NCBI RefSeq assembly: GCF_019649055.1
Contig: NW_026570372.1
Coordinates: 124,001-188,000, forward strand
Origin: Paramacrobiotus metropolitanus
Taxonomy: Eukaryota; Tardigrada; Eutardigrada; Parachela; Macrobiotidae
Reading direction: 5' to 3'
DNA length: 64,000 nt
Under the pieces are notes generated by a model, which was given only the letters and a program-made list of their open reading frames with translations, was not told the DNA's origin and ran no database searches. The position numbers were made by a program, and so were the translations under genes. Positions 21,385 to 34,936 of the stretch are shown piece after piece (within the stretch, counting starts at the first letter, position 1; every line of letters starts with the position of its first letter).

Positions 21385-22028
21385 CTTCGAATGCTGCCTT
21401 ATATGGGCTCCCCTTATATTACTCTCCCTTATCTGGGCTCCCGGGCAATATGAGCAAACCTCTACATGGGCGGTTGCGTTATAACTCACACTTTCGCAGC
21501 TGTTATCAGTGTTATGCCTGACTGAAAATTTTGATTTATATAAAATACTTATTTTGCCAGTACTTTTGTAGCATTTAGTTTCTTTCAAAATGCTCAGGTT
21601 GCATCAACGGCAGATTCAGAATCTTTCTAAAATTCAAAATCTTTCTAAATTTAAGATCTTTCTAAACGTCGCCCGCTTAAATGCACTAAGAACCCCATGA
21701 AAAAATAAAAAAAATTTCGGCATAAGAAATTTAAAAGAAATTTCGGCATTTTCGGTGATAAGAAATTTCGGCATTTTTCAGTTTGTTCATTGGCAAATCC
21801 GGTTGAAATTAATGAAAAATATTATTATATATATAATATATATAAATATAAATCGGATGTGAAATTTCGGAATTCTTTGGTGTGCTCACTTGTAAATCCG
21901 GTTGAAAGAAGTAGAAAAGGGTTTTGCTATAATCCGATAAATTCAATTTGACGGGTATTGCTAACTAGCCGGGAGCCCAGATAAGGGAGAGTAATACAGG
22001 GGGAGCCCATATAAGGCAGCATTCGAAG
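21385..22028 (-). mobile_element. 644-bp MITE, copy 2 (inverted relative to copy 1)
   Basis: Same length, same ends (CTTCGAATGCTGCC and complement) and same TA flanks (21383-21384, 22029-22030) as 12335-12978, in opposite orientation. The copies differ at few bases. The two lie 8.4 kb apart as a large inverted repeat. Confidence 0.9.
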
Positions 22029-22395
22029 TACAGCTTTGTCACACTGCGCTGGCTGTCTTCTAATTTTACACGCTCCCCTACTTTATGAAACATAACTTAC
22101 ACGAGTATAATAATACTCGTCGAGTAGTTTTTCTAGATCTATTTCGACATACAGACTCAAGCACAATACAGCCTTACAACGTCTCAATTTCCGGATAGCG
22201 GATGGCTCGCTTATATGGGATTGCATGGCCAAATAGCTCTTGAGACGTCTGCTTCGTAATTAATGCATACAGGAATTCTCCCCAACCGGGTCTCTGCCAA
22301 TATAAATCACACAATTATCTATCACCTAATAATTAATGCAACAGGTTCTTTTTTATATAAGGAGTGGCATGCTTGTTATCGTTAGTTACACGTGT

Positions 22396-22500
22396 ATGTA
22401 AAGGTCACGTCTAAAAACAGCTTACTTGAGGGAGAGGCTGAATTTCAAATTGTTCCCGCGCGATGCAGATGTCACATGCGACATGTAATATTTACTTACT
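22396..22500 (+). repeat. Dispersed repeat, copy 1
   Basis: Contains GTAAAGGTCACGTCTAAA, then GAGGGAGA and GTTCCCGCGCG at similar spacing. The same blocks occur in the same order at about 33530-33635. Confidence 0.55.
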
Positions 22501-25500
22501 TACACTGTACACATAAATAAAATGAGTATGATTATCTTGTTATTCTATATACTGTATAAAGAATTATCCCCACTAATTTCGAAGTATGACACGCACATGC
22601 ATACTTACGCTGTAGGCGGCTTCTTTCTTAAGAACAATAAATAGGTACTGTACTGTATATCTAGCGTTATTGCTTCTTTACGATCCCCGCGTGAGTTTAT
22701 AAATATTATATGTACAACATTTTCAGCGACCAGAAATAATAATCTAAATGTGCGTATTGTTAAATCTAAACGTTAGCTAATCAAAAACAAGGACAATATG
22801 GCCTGTATTAGATCGGTCGTCATTTCTTCAAGTACCTTCGTCACAGGAATCCTAGTTGTTAAAGTTTTCTTCGAGAGTCCAAAACCAAACGAAAACAACG
22901 GACTATTTCTTCACATAATAAACTTTTTTGCTAAAATAGGTTTAGTTTTTATGCGGCAATAGCCACTGTCCATACACACACGCCTGCGCGGATTTAAACT
23001 AATTTAATTAAATTGGTCAAGTTTAAGCATTGAAAAAACACCCGTAATCGATAGCTCGTTCGAACCTTAGGTCTTCCATTCAACGTACCGAAAACAGCGG
23101 CTGCATTTTTTCGTTAAATTGAAGATTCTACCAGCTGTGAAGTACAAACATTTCATACGAATGCTTCGTGGCCTCCAGTGATTCATATTGTTATCCCTCG
23201 TACCTTCGCCGATCGTGATCATCGTTTCGTTAATGCATAGAAGTACAGTAAATCGTCTCTAGATCTGTCATGTGGTACAAACAGTAATCTTTCTGTATTC
23301 TGCTTGTACCTATGTTTTTATATTCCTTTGAATTCGGTTCCTCTTTCTGGTATTCTTATTGCAATTGTTGGAGATCAATGTAGGTCAAAACTGGCCGCAT
23401 GGCATTCGGCTTAATTCGACGATACTTCCCCATCGGATTTAGAAACAGGAACAAGGTGTGGGTAAGTATATTAACCTTGTAGATTTTTCAGGCGCTTTGC
23501 ATTTAGGAGACCCTTACCGCTATTTTGCACTGCACGGGAAGGGTTAACTCAATTGCACTTAGTTGAAACACGAGCAGCATGGACCGACAATGAATACAAT
23601 AATTAATGATACAGTACGTTAACGTAAGTACAAGTACAAACTGGATATTTTGTGCACATGATGCTCTGCTCCCAAAAATAAATTATATATTAAAGCGTCA
23701 GTGGAAGCAGTAAGTTATCAATTAACGGTATCACGAGCTTTTATACTATGTATGTGATAACAAAATTTATCTAATTTTTCGCTTACCCTGCAGCATGGTG
23801 GACGTATTCGGCCAAGTTGCCAACTATTTTATGTTGATGTAATAGGGACCGGCGAAGGATCCTACCTGATCCTGTTCCATCACTTCCGCCTAGCTACAGA
23901 TCGACGATTGACGCGCAAGGTGCACCTTATGTACGTATGCATGTTTTCGTAAAATAGAGTATATGTTGACAATAATGAATTTCGTTTCTCCAAATCAAAC
24001 TACAGTAATTAGTGTGGTCTTACGAGTGTTTCAATTGTCAACTAGTCATCTACAAAGTAGTAATGCATTAATTGCACTGAAAGCTAAAGTCCTGCGCTCA
24101 ATGATTTTCGAGGTTCGTTTTCCGGTTACAAATTAACTAAACTGGAATAGCAAATGATTCTCATTGATGATCGCCAGCATCGCCCATGGCTAGCAGTACA
24201 TTACTTACAATTAATAATGCTGCGGCGGTTGAGCTACAGACTGTACAATACATAAATTGTAAGTACTTGTACCTTTTTCTTCGAATTCAGTCCAAAAACG
24301 TTTCATGGTGTGCAGATGTATAGAATTTTCTCTGGGATTGCTTTCAAAAGGGTGAGGCAGCTTCCGCTAAAAAGCACCAATATGGATGGCACTGCGATCG
24401 TCGCTGACCACTGGTCACTTCCAAGCTCCATAGAACAATTTCTCCATGTTCACCTTCAGAAGTCGGTCGAGAACACTAAGGAGTAAGGACTGCTATTAAA
24501 ATGAGTATGCCTGGCTTATTATGCGAAGCTTTTGAATATTATGAAAACTATTTTACACGCACCATTTCTACCGGACGAATCCAGTTCAGCGTTAAAAAAC
24601 AGTAAGTTGTGCACTGTGCAGTCAGGGCACTGTGCATTGCATTCTGTAGTGCAGTGGACCAGTGGTACGGCACTGTACCGCACAAGGCTGGCTGTAGCCA
24701 GTGTACCGCCCAAGGCTGGCTGCAGCCTTTATTTTACCGCACGTTCTGACCATTTCCCTGTGAGGCGAGGCGGTTGCTTCTTGGCCGTGTCTTCTCTCCG
24801 GCAGCAGCGGAGATAGAAATTCGCAGATTTCTGGTGGAGATTTTATTGTGTTGTGAATAAAGTATTTAACGAAATTACATCCCTTCCTAATTTGATATTC
24901 CTGTGATTTATCTGTCTCATTCCATTCATATTCTATGTATTGGACATTATTGTACAGTGAGCACGTGCTGTTGTAACGATCGCGGGTTATTGAACGAATG
25001 ATGCACAGTGGAAATGATGGACGGCGATGCAATTGCAGACACAGGTAGAATTAAAATTGCATCTGCACTGCTTAGCTCTCTCTCGCTGGTCGTGCGGCGT
25101 CCCGGTACGCTCTGATGACATAACGTCGTAATTAACATGGAAATGATCGATTGCGCCCGGATGTGTATGTGTAGAAGAGTTATTTTCCAATTAAGCAGAC
25201 AATCATTTTAAGCAGTCGGATCTGCATAGTGCAGTTGTTAATTGTGGCATGTCTCCTTGGCATTGACTAACCATTAACTGAATTTTTCAAAGTGTCCGGG
25301 AGTGCTTAACTAACCGTATGTGATTGTGGTGGAGAGAGCTTTTCACCATCGAGAAGAACTCTCATGGGTACGCCAAGAAAGTTGCTTCGATTTGGCTGTG
25401 TGTCAGAGTGTGTGTTTTTTTTCCTGCTGTTTTGTTTGTAAATTGGGCTATTGATTGTGCTGGCGGTGTTGATGGTATGCTAAACGGTATTCTGCATGCG

Positions 25501-25526
25501 TAGACGCTGAAGTTAACGGCCGACCG

Positions 25527-28500
25527 ATGAAGAAGGATGAGATTTCCGATTCCCAACAGCCATCACCATGTGATACGCAGTGGTACCTGTCGCAGATCAA
25601 AGGTTCCTTAGAGGATGAAAATGTTGACGGTAAGAGAGTGCCCTATGCAAAATGCAATCCCAAATCTACAAGTAATCAGAACGGCAGTTTTAGCTAGCCA
25701 AATTATCATTGCGTTTCATTACCGTATCTTTCAATAATTCCTGATCTTCATTTCTCAGCTTTGAAAACATTTTGTGCAATTGCTTTTCTTATATTTTCGT
25801 TTTGAACAGTTTTGCATTTCTAAAAAAAATATGTTTAACGGTCTTCCTGAATGTCGACTTGTGCTCAGAGTGGTCAAAAACGCGAGGGAAAATTTTATGC
25901 TTTTTGCATTTACCGGGTTTGATGTGTGATTTGCTTTTCCGGTATTTTAATCTGGAAATTTTGTTACAATAATAATAATCGCACTTCCAAAATAATAATA
26001 GTAAATATTACAAAATTAAAATATTTTAGCAGTGATTCTGTGTTGCTTTCGATGCGTTTAATTGATTAAATCATTAATGGAAATTAATTTCTCTTGATAT
26101 TCCATCATTTGCGTAGCAGATAGCACAGTGTTCGTTAGTTTGCTTGACTTCAGTCGACTGGATTGAGCATTAATTGATCATCCCCAGGGCTTCTCCGAGC
26201 TCCCTGAAATAGGTTTCATCAATTAGAGTGTACCGTTCTGGTGGAATTTGGCTGGCTGCCGCGACAGGGATTAAGAAAAACTGGCAAATTTGTTGACATG
26301 TTCCCCTGTTTGGCAAAATGAATGAAGCGCATACTATCGCTGCTTCCGCTTAGTTTTTCAGCGGAAACCTAAAAAGGGAATTTTTATAGAATTTCTCATC
26401 GTTTAGATGGCAGTTTTGTCGGTCAAGTGCGTGCATGAGTGGAGTTAGTAGACTGTGCGGAGTTGTTAGAATGGTTTGTTTACAAATCACATTTGTAGCC
26501 AAACGCGTTAATCTTGTTTATTTTCAGCGGATACAATATCCAGTGTACAGTTTAACGAAAATGGTGAATTCCTAGCAGCTGGTGATAAGGGTGGGCGGAT
26601 TGTGGTGTTCAAGCGCGATCTTGAGGTAAGAAACGCTGAAAACCTGCTAGTTCATGTTGTCTTTGTTGTGAAGCTAGAATTAATGTTTACGAATTACTAG
26701 TTCCGATAAAAATTATTGTTTACGAAGCTAAGCGGATTTTATAATTTGCTACAATTTTTCCGCATAAATATGTGTCTCTTTTTCCAAAATACCGTTGTGA
26801 ATGTCAGTCGGGCCTTTTCAAAATTGAAATTCTGGGTAGCAACGTTCAGCGCGGAGCGGAAACTGGTGAGAATTAACAAGGATAATTATATGTTATTGAA
26901 ACCGGGCAAGGATTGTAAATGGCGGTGGAGAATTGTGTTGACGATGCTGATGATTAGGCGAAATGGCCTGTTTCCCGCTGTAACAGGCAGTTGTGGGCTT
27001 TTGTATGGGCGTACAATGGTTCGTGGCTGTGGTGAATGTTGGATGTGAGGGGAAATAGTGTAAGCAGCGGTTTGAGGTTAGGATAATTACTATGGACATA
27101 CGTTGCATTCCCGCTGCGATTTGCCATCCCGCATGCCTGTCACTTTTGCCACGGGTAAAGTGGGGCTAAAAAGGAACGAGGTTCGCTGAAAGAATTTCTC
27201 GCCAGTGCTTTATGGCTCATAGAGATGCTACAAATTGGCTTAATTTTGCCGATTGATGCATCGGACGCAGATTTTTGAGGACGAGATGAATTGTTTCCTA
27301 TGTTTCGGTTGCAGTGGTTATGTTCAAGGTGAATTCTTCTACATAGTTCAGTAATTCTTCTTTTTGTATTATCCAAGCTGAAAAACATCTCAAAGTAAAT
27401 TATTTTAAGAGAAGTGCCTTTTTAATTGTATGCTGTGGTTCATTGGTAAAATACGTTCATCCACAAATCTCAAAATAAATTTTTGGTGACATTATTTAAT
27501 CAAAGCGGAAGTAATATAAGTTAAAATCAATATTGCGATCTTATTAAAAGCCCTTTTTTTGAATACCTACATATTATGCATCTGCAAAAGAATTTAGGGG
27601 CTTAGACTATTCGCATGTTTTATTTCGTTGTATAAGGATTTGCGATTTGTGCTAATGTGGAAATCTTTTTAATTGTATTTTTGTGCATTTATTTACGTGT
27701 TTCGCATTTTTGAGACCATTAATGTTTTAGAACTACCGGGTGGTGTATTCAAAGTTAGGGAATTTTGACCGTGAACGTATGCATCGTTTTCGTCTTTGCA
27801 ACCGCAGCAGCTGGTCATTAATACTGGTGTGTGCTGGTCTAAAATTAGAAGCCGTTGTTAAAATCTTTTGGGTATCGGTTTACACTTCTTGACACGAGAC
27901 TTTTTTATTGCGTTTCAAGTGACACTTAATCGTTTGCGTCTCTCAGCAAACTTGCCGTATGTCATTGGCAAAAGCCCTGGCAATGAAATTGCCGTTTAAT
28001 GGAGCACGCAATGAACAACCTGGATTTTTGTATAATTTTTTCTCGCAATAAAATTGTCCGGTTATTATGGGCATGTTATTGCATGATTGGCTGATAATTT
28101 ATCGGCCGGCGATTGTAAAAAGCCCATCAAATTGAATTATTAACGATAAAACATCGTATAAGCTATTTATAGCGGATTTTCAGGATGTCTTGTCGTTCAA
28201 TTATAAATTGAAATTTTTCCCGACAGGCAAGCATGCACAGTGCAGTATGCAGAAGGAGTGAATGTGTGCAGGAATATCGATTAGAACCTTTGATAATTTA
28301 AGAGGCATACATGTATCGATTCGACTGTCGTTGGGCGGAAATCTCTTGAACCCGGTCGTTAATTAAATAAAGAGATGCTTGGGTAATGTGGAATTAAGGA
28401 ATAAAACGATCTGTTCGGCCAAAGTTTTGTCTTTCTGGAGGAATAAATCAGGATTTTTTGGGGGAATTTGCCGGATGTTGGGAATCTATAGTCTCTGCGT

Positions 28501-31500
28501 GCCGCGCGCTCTTCGTGTGCATGGGCGCCCTTCAGGAATCTCTGGCTGGCAGCCAGTGTATTACAACAGCTGAGGTTATTTATCGATTTTTCTCCTATTC
28601 TATTATGTTTCCACGCCGGCTTTGGGGGGTTTGTGGATGGATGGGCTGTTTTCTTCTTGTTCCTCCGGTCGCGCTCTGCGCTTGGCAGGGCCCTTGTCGC
28701 TTTAATGCTGCTCCGGCCCATTTGACGGAGATTTTGCCTTTTTCTACCTTTCAATTACATTACGAGCGTTTAATAAGCCATAAGCAGTTGGGTTGTCGGG
28801 GATGGCAAACAGGGAAGTGCAGCGACTACGCTGTTTTGCGTGCCGGGATTTTGGGCGGATTAGCGGCGCTTATGGTAGGCAGAAATTCGGGCTGGCAGAT
28901 GTAATGTGTAGGCATCGCTTTTAGTCCCTGGAGGAGACTTACGAAAAATCAGCGGCGATAGCTATGCTGTTATGTGGAGAAGATCGTACGAATAAATTTT
29001 CAGAGTGTGAGAAAATCAAATTTTTTTTAAAAAAACCAACACAGGCTTTGTAAAATTCTTGCCTCGCGTGAAATCGAAATGTATCCAAAATAAGTTATCA
29101 AATCTAGGCGAGCGGCTAGGGTGTGCGACGGTACCAGGATTAAGCTATCGCTGCCATAAATCAGGAAGATAAATGTTTTTTTATGGAATTAAACATGAAG
29201 TAAATCTGTATTTTTCAAATTTCCTATATGTTGACTTCCGTTCCAAACGAGGATCGAGCTCACAATTGCATAGAAATTTTCCTAGCAGAATTTTCCTTGA
29301 AAATTGTTAATTATCACAACTTGGACTTGTTACGAGCGATTGAAAATAGTAGCATTTGCTTGCCATTTAGATTTGTTATTTTTTACTTGGTTTAGGACAT
29401 GTGAACCTTATTTTATCCAGAAAGTTTGGAATGCCGGTTCTAGTCTTTCCCCATATAAAAACTGAGTTAGCGTTTGAGAAACGTATCGATTGAGCAATTG
29501 ATTTGTGGGTATTGTATGGAGATTTTATCGGCATATTTTGTTTCTACAGAACCAACAACCGTTCGCCCGGACAGATTACAATGTGTATAGCACCTTCCAG
29601 AGCCACGAACCGGAATTTGATTATCTGAAAAGCGTGGAAATCGAAGAGAAGATCAACGATATTGCCTGGTTGAAACGCCGCAGTCCCGCCCATTTTTTAC
29701 TTTCCACTAATGGTAAACTTAAAAAATAGTACCGTTGCTGCTGTTTTAAGGTTTTCGTGTTTTGGTGAATTTGAAGGTTTTGTGTGTTTCGTTTGAACTA
29801 ACTGATTTTTTATTTATAAATTTATTGTTTTCCTGCAGATAAAACGGTAAAATTGTGGAAAATATCGGAAAAAACGCGCCGCGCTGAAGGATTTAATTTA
29901 CGCGAGGAGGACAGTGGTCGCGTACTAAACCAGCGCCTCCAGCGATTGCGCATCCCGGCGCTGCGCAGTGTCGACGGCATCGTCGAGGCCTCGGCACGGC
30001 GCGTGTACGCCAATGCTCACGCCTACCACATCAACAGTATCTCCGTCAATGCCGACCAGGAAACGTTTCTTAGTGCCGATGATCTCAGGATTAACATTTG
30101 GCATACCGAGTCCAAAAATCTGTGTTGGAGTACGTTCCCGTTTCTGTATACTATTGTGGTATTATCGAGCCGTTTTGTCCCTCGCTGCCATTCTTCTACA
30201 CTGTTCCGTTTGTTTTTAAGACGTTTTTATAATTTGTGTTGAAATTTTTATTGTTTCTGACGTTGCTGCACTATAGCGTTCATTGTCATCACCCTAAACT
30301 TGGGGTTTTTTATTGTTGAGTTTATAATTTGGTTTGCTTAGAGATGTTTGGATAATTTGGTTTTTTCGTGTACCAGATGGTTAAATTCGTATTAATCTGT
30401 TTTTCCTTGAAATTACGGATGTGTTGACATGTGGTGTTGCAGATGTTATCGATATCAAACCGGATAATATGGAGGACTTAGCGGAAGTCATTACATATTC
30501 GCGCTTTCATCCAACGGAAAACAGTGTGTTTGCGTTCAGTAGCTCCAAGGGCGTGATACGACTGTGCGATATGAGACGGTCAACACACCATGAGCAGCAC
30601 GCCAAATGTAGGTTGAGTTCTCCTCTTGGTTCTATAAAGGTGTCGTGTCGGTGGATTTGTATTGCTGACGTTGCTCCGTATGTGTTTGTGTAGTATTTGC
30701 CGATGCGGAGGATGTGGGGACGCGGAACTTCTTTTCGGAAATCATTGCCAGTATTGCTCATTTCACCTTTAGCTATAATGGCCTCCTGATGGCCGCCCGG
30801 GATTACATGCACGTTAAATTATGGGATTTGCGTATGGAGAACAAGGCTGTCGAAGTATTCCATGTCCATGAATACCTCAAGGCCAAATTATGCACGCTCT
30901 ACGAGAACGACTGCATATTCGATAAATTTGACTGCTGCTTCTCCCATGACGACAAGTAAGCGGTATAGCATCGTAGTGTTGTGGCTTGTCAACTGGTCGT
31001 AATCGCTAACTGCGTAATGCTGGACTGCGGCATGTGTCTCACAAACTTAGTGACCGTAAATATGCAGTTTATTTTTATCGTTCAGTTTTCTTGCGAAAGG
31101 TACGAGTTTGATATCTAGTAACTGACACGGGCTTTTGCTTGTGCTGTTATCTTTGCCGGTGGCATGCGTAGTACAACGTGACCGTCGTACATGCGTCGTT
31201 ACAGTGTATTGCGGTTATCGACTTTCTGCTGGTCTCCGCAGTTTTACCTGTATTTGGGAAATTACATCGAGATTAATGGGATCTTTTGTTGTTTTGCTTC
31301 TTTAAGAAACACCTTCAGACTCACCGATTATTTTATTCCAGTATTGAGATAGTGCTTCTTTTTACGGAAGTGCGATAGTGCTTGTTTTTCGTTCCGTCAC
31401 TCTGTGGCACATTGCAGCCATTTCGATTGAATAACACATGTCGTTGGTCAACAGGGCCATTTTAACGGGGTCATACGGCAGCCTATTCCGGGTGTTTGAC

Positions 31501-31749
31501 ATTGCGTCGAAGCGCGACGTGACGTACGAGGCCTCGAAGGATGTTACGAAGGTGAAGGCGGTGCTTAAGCCGAAGAAGATCATCGCCGGCGGGGATCGGC
31601 TGGCGGCGCAGAAGCGCAAGAAGGACGAGATCCCCACCGACTCCCTGGACTACGGCCGCAAAGTACTGCACGCCAGCTGGCATCCGCGGGAAAACGTCCT
31701 GGCCCTATGCGCCACTAACAATCTCTTTATGTTCGAGGATGCTCACTGA
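25527..31749 (+). CDS. PPP2R2: PP2A 55-kDa regulatory subunit B (PPP2R2 family), 7 exons
   Basis: Exons 25527-25629, 26528-26625, 29550-29712, 29839-30129, 30443-30607, 30694-30955 and 31455-31749 close exactly and encode 458 aa, near the usual 445-455. B55 is a seven-bladed WD40 propeller that directs the PP2A core to substrates such as cell-cycle and tau-type phosphoproteins. Highly conserved family segments are visible in order: [138 protein letters not shown] and [13 protein letters not shown] small insertion (AGGDRLAAQ region) precedes KRKKDEI. Intron 2 is unusually long at 2.9 kb. It is the only B55-type gene in the window and appears intact. Confidence 0.95.
26626..29549 (+). other. 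Long intron of the B55 gene, nothing coding seen
   Basis: 2924 bp between exons 2 and 3. Several open frames (such as 26716-27048 and 28458-28904) lack splice support and family similarity. It could hold regulatory elements, but I see no specific motif. Confidence 0.5.
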
Positions 31750-32297
31750 ACGGCTGTATTTTTTTTGTTTGAGTTACGTTGTTTTTTCTGTTTTCTGCAC
31801 GCAAAACGCAACGGAACGTGGTGCACGCGATGTGTGTCTCTGGTTGGAGCGCCGTTTTTTCTTTGAGTTGTTCAAATTTTACAAGAAATGATGATTGTGT
31901 TTTTTCCTACCTTCATTACTGGTCTGATGTGGTGCGTCGTCGAGGGGAAAGAAAATTTGAAGCGGGTGCCGGAATTGAACGCTTTCAAGAGAGATTTTCC
32001 TGTGGACTGATAGGAAGAAGGTGGTTTTCCTATGATGTTTTTGTGTCTCAACAGCAGCTGATTGTGGTTGTTGAAGAGGAGAATTTATTTATTGTGTAAT
32101 GGGGAAATAATTTTTTGGATTGATGGATTTAATTTCTGTACGTGTACTGCTCTCTTTCTCTTTGATTGTCATTTTCTGCTTTTTTTCCAAACGGAAGTTC
32201 ACTTGTTTTGATGTATAGAAAAACAGTTGTTTTGCTGCATCCAGATGCTTTCTTACCCAGTTCGCTTAACGATCGATGTATGTTGCAATATAATTTC

Positions 32298-32303
32298 AAT
32301 AAA
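32298..32303 (+). terminator. Candidate polyadenylation signal of the B55 gene
   Basis: AATAAA about 550 bases downstream of the stop codon at 31747-31749. Confidence 0.4.
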
Positions 32304-33480
32304 ACAGGTTCAATGCGGTCGCGGTGCAGTTTTCGAAATTTTGAAATGCGAGATTACGAGAGATTACGAGTTTTGCAGCTTGCTTTTCCGAATACTGGAC
32401 AGCACGTTATATATTTATTTATTAAGCGAGGTATTGAGTTTCTTTCTGGATCATCGACCCTTCTGCCAGCATCCGAAAATTCCCGGCTGAAATGTTATTT
32501 CCCGGTGAAACCTCATTGATTTTCTGCAGCTGCAAGGCTCGCAACTCCAACACAGAAGACCAGCTGAACCACATTTTACCTTTACCTCGTATAAGTAATC
32601 GCGCTCGTCGATGTGCAGCACTTACCTCAGTTACCTGTCACGGCTGGCCTCGTATCATACGAGTATGTCTGCCTTTTTCAGTTGAGGGTGTATAATTCAA
32701 TATGTACGACAACAAATCTCTGGTTTTCTCCACTTAATTCCCGTCCTTCTGCTTGTCACCTTAAGGTCGCTTGTCAGCGCGTATCTCACTGGTCAGGCGC
32801 GGTATTGTGATGATGCCTAAATTTAACGGCTGCATTGATGCGTAAATACATCACAATACACCGAACATTCGAGATCAGCGCTGACAAGTGAATGAAGAGA
32901 AGGAAGACTGGGGGAAAATTCCTGTATTCATTATAAATAATGAAGCAGACGTCCCAAGCGGCGCTATTTGGCTGTATCATTCCACGAAGCGAGCCATCCG
33001 CCATCCTGAAACTGAGACGTTGTACGGTTGTATTTGAGTGTGTATTGTATTCCAAAATCGAGACAATCTTGTTGTTCCATAAGGGGAGCGCATAAACTCC
33101 AATACTGCAGGTAGCACAGCGCTTTGTACTGCTGTTACGCAGTACTCATACGCTTTAATACAGAACTTTATAAAATACAAAATACATGTATTGTACAATA
33201 CAAGTAAGCATACTTTTCTAATTTTAATGTGCAAACAACATCCGGTTATTCGTCATGCAGCCCCCAGGTAAGTACAGTACCTAGGTACAATACATCTACT
33301 GTATGGAACTATGCATTAAGTAATTATTATGTGCCGCCATGTACTGCAGTGCATCGAGGCTATATTAATATGTGTACGATCACAAAGAAAGGAATCAGGA
33401 ACAGGTATCTACCAATAACTATCGCTTAACGCAGTAAGTTCTTTAATAGAAAAGATTCGAAAGTTGCGTACGTATTGACC

Positions 33481-33527
33481 TTTACCTACAAATGTATATT
33501 TGCATTCTGCATACATTTGTAGGTAAA
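33481..33527. repeat. Hairpin with 17-bp perfect arms
   Basis: TTTACCTACAAATGTAT and its reverse complement around a 13-base loop, adjoining copy 2 of the dispersed repeat. An outer GACCTTTAC / GTAAAGGTC pair extends it. Confidence 0.65.
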
Positions 33528-33529
33528 GC

Positions 33530-33635
33530 CGTAAAGGTCACGTCTAAAGATTATATATACGTACTTAGCATACATGAGGGAGAACCAGAATTCCAAATCG
33601 TTCCCGCGCGTGCACATGTGGCATTGACTTACAGT
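33530..33635 (+). repeat. Dispersed repeat, copy 2
   Basis: GTAAAGGTCACGTCTAAAG, GAGGGAGA and CGTTCCCGCGCG occur in the same order as at 22396-22500. The intervening bases are diverged. Confidence 0.55.
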
Positions 33636-34936
33636 AACTACCCGTAGCTTACTGAACTTAACTCAAAAAACACATGTGAATCATTATGGTTTGTACTCGT
33701 ACGTGGCCTAATTAGTGATTACCTACCTGTTATTGGGATAAATCCTGCTTCCTATTATAAAGCGTTACCGGAATTCAGACATGTTTGTGCCAGCTGGCAC
33801 TGGAAATGGAAAACAATCCATTCCATGAGATATGCTTAACACAGGAAGGCGGTTTCAGAGAAACACAATAAGACCACGAAATGCCGGAAACGTCATCCAG
33901 GACTACAGTACTTACATGTTCCGTCCGGTGGGTTCCGTGACCCTTAGATCGGAATTCGGAAGCCTTCTGGGCTCTGGCTCGTCAGCGAGCTGTGGAAAGA
34001 AGCTAAGCGACAAAAGATGTCAGATTTTAACAACGGAATATCGACACCAATCGAAACCCGCCGTGAAAACGCGAAAGCCATTCCATGGGAACGGCGCCTA
34101 GCATCGGCTGATTTAGATTAAAAGTTCTCTTATAACCCGTCCGCGTGTTTAATTCCACTGCTTGTTAACGTAATGAATGTAGTATTTCCTAGCTGTTGGG
34201 TTGTTTTGATTGTTGCGGGTTATCGAGCAACAGCTGAATATTATAAAGAGAGAAAACATAAAATAAATAAGCAGTACTTGAAGTACTGTACAACAAGTAC
34301 TTTTAGTACTTACCACAGCTTTCGTGAGGTCAGTGTATCAATGGTAAACCTCCGAAATCGGTGCGGTCAATGTTACCAGTGCCACGTTTGGCCAATGTAA
34401 CCGTGCCTCCGCGATGTATGGCTGTCCGTTGCAATTTGCAAGTCATTCGAGTGCCGGAGATCGAGTAAATGTCGAAGAAAAGTTACCGGAGTTTTAGCTT
34501 GTTGGGAACATCGTGACTTCCTAGTTCCTACCGTTCTCGGCTTAACGTTGCTTTGAACTGTTTAACTTTCAATAGCTAATCATAACAATTACTGAACGTG
34601 TTATATTGTTGCTTTGAGGCTGTTTGAGCAAGGTATCATAGATACCGTTTCAGATACACACTGAACGAAGGGGTGTGTATTTTGTGGGTTTTACCGAACG
34701 CATCTAGACCTTGGTATAACAGGCGTGCGCAAGGTTTTCGGTTTCTCGTTAGCTCTTTACTGACTAGGTTTTTTAACTTTTGACGTGTTTGTTGGATCCT
34801 TGAAGCGCAGTGGTGTCTTGACTGTAAAGTAAGTGAACAAAATAATGTATCTGTTCTGATAGGACTTGATAACTGGAGCCAAACATCAAAATGTCAGCTT
34901 TACAGTCTCCACAGTAACCGTATCGCGATCGCCGTG

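Larger units (their letters stand above)
20433..25526. other. Gene-poor region between GPCR and B55 gene
   Basis: About 5.1 kb. Contains MITE copy 2 (21385-22028), one copy of a dispersed repeat (about 22396-22500) and a short direct repeat at about 24672-24726 (GTACCGCACAAGGCTGGCTG-like). Frames at 20683-20992 and 24532-25032 have no family resemblance. The right end should hold the B55 promoter and 5' untranslated region. Confidence 0.45.
31750..34936. other. B55 3' flank and intergenic region
   Basis: A candidate polyadenylation signal AATAAA at about 32298-32303 would end the B55 transcript. Further right are a hairpin (33481-33527) and copy 2 of a dispersed repeat. A lone 89-codon frame at 33832-34101 shows no family resemblance, and I leave it uncalled. 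Confidence 0.45.

Noticed and set aside
23790-23930. Exon-like stretch MVDVFGQVANYF and following open frame
   Set aside because: No compatible donor and acceptor set and no family match; probably chance.
28359-28904. Overlapping 131- and 148-codon frames in a B55 intron
   Set aside because: On opposite strands in the same place, without splice or domain support.
33832-34101. Isolated 89-codon frame
   Set aside because: Possible gene, but it has no signal, domain, splice context or family resemblance.
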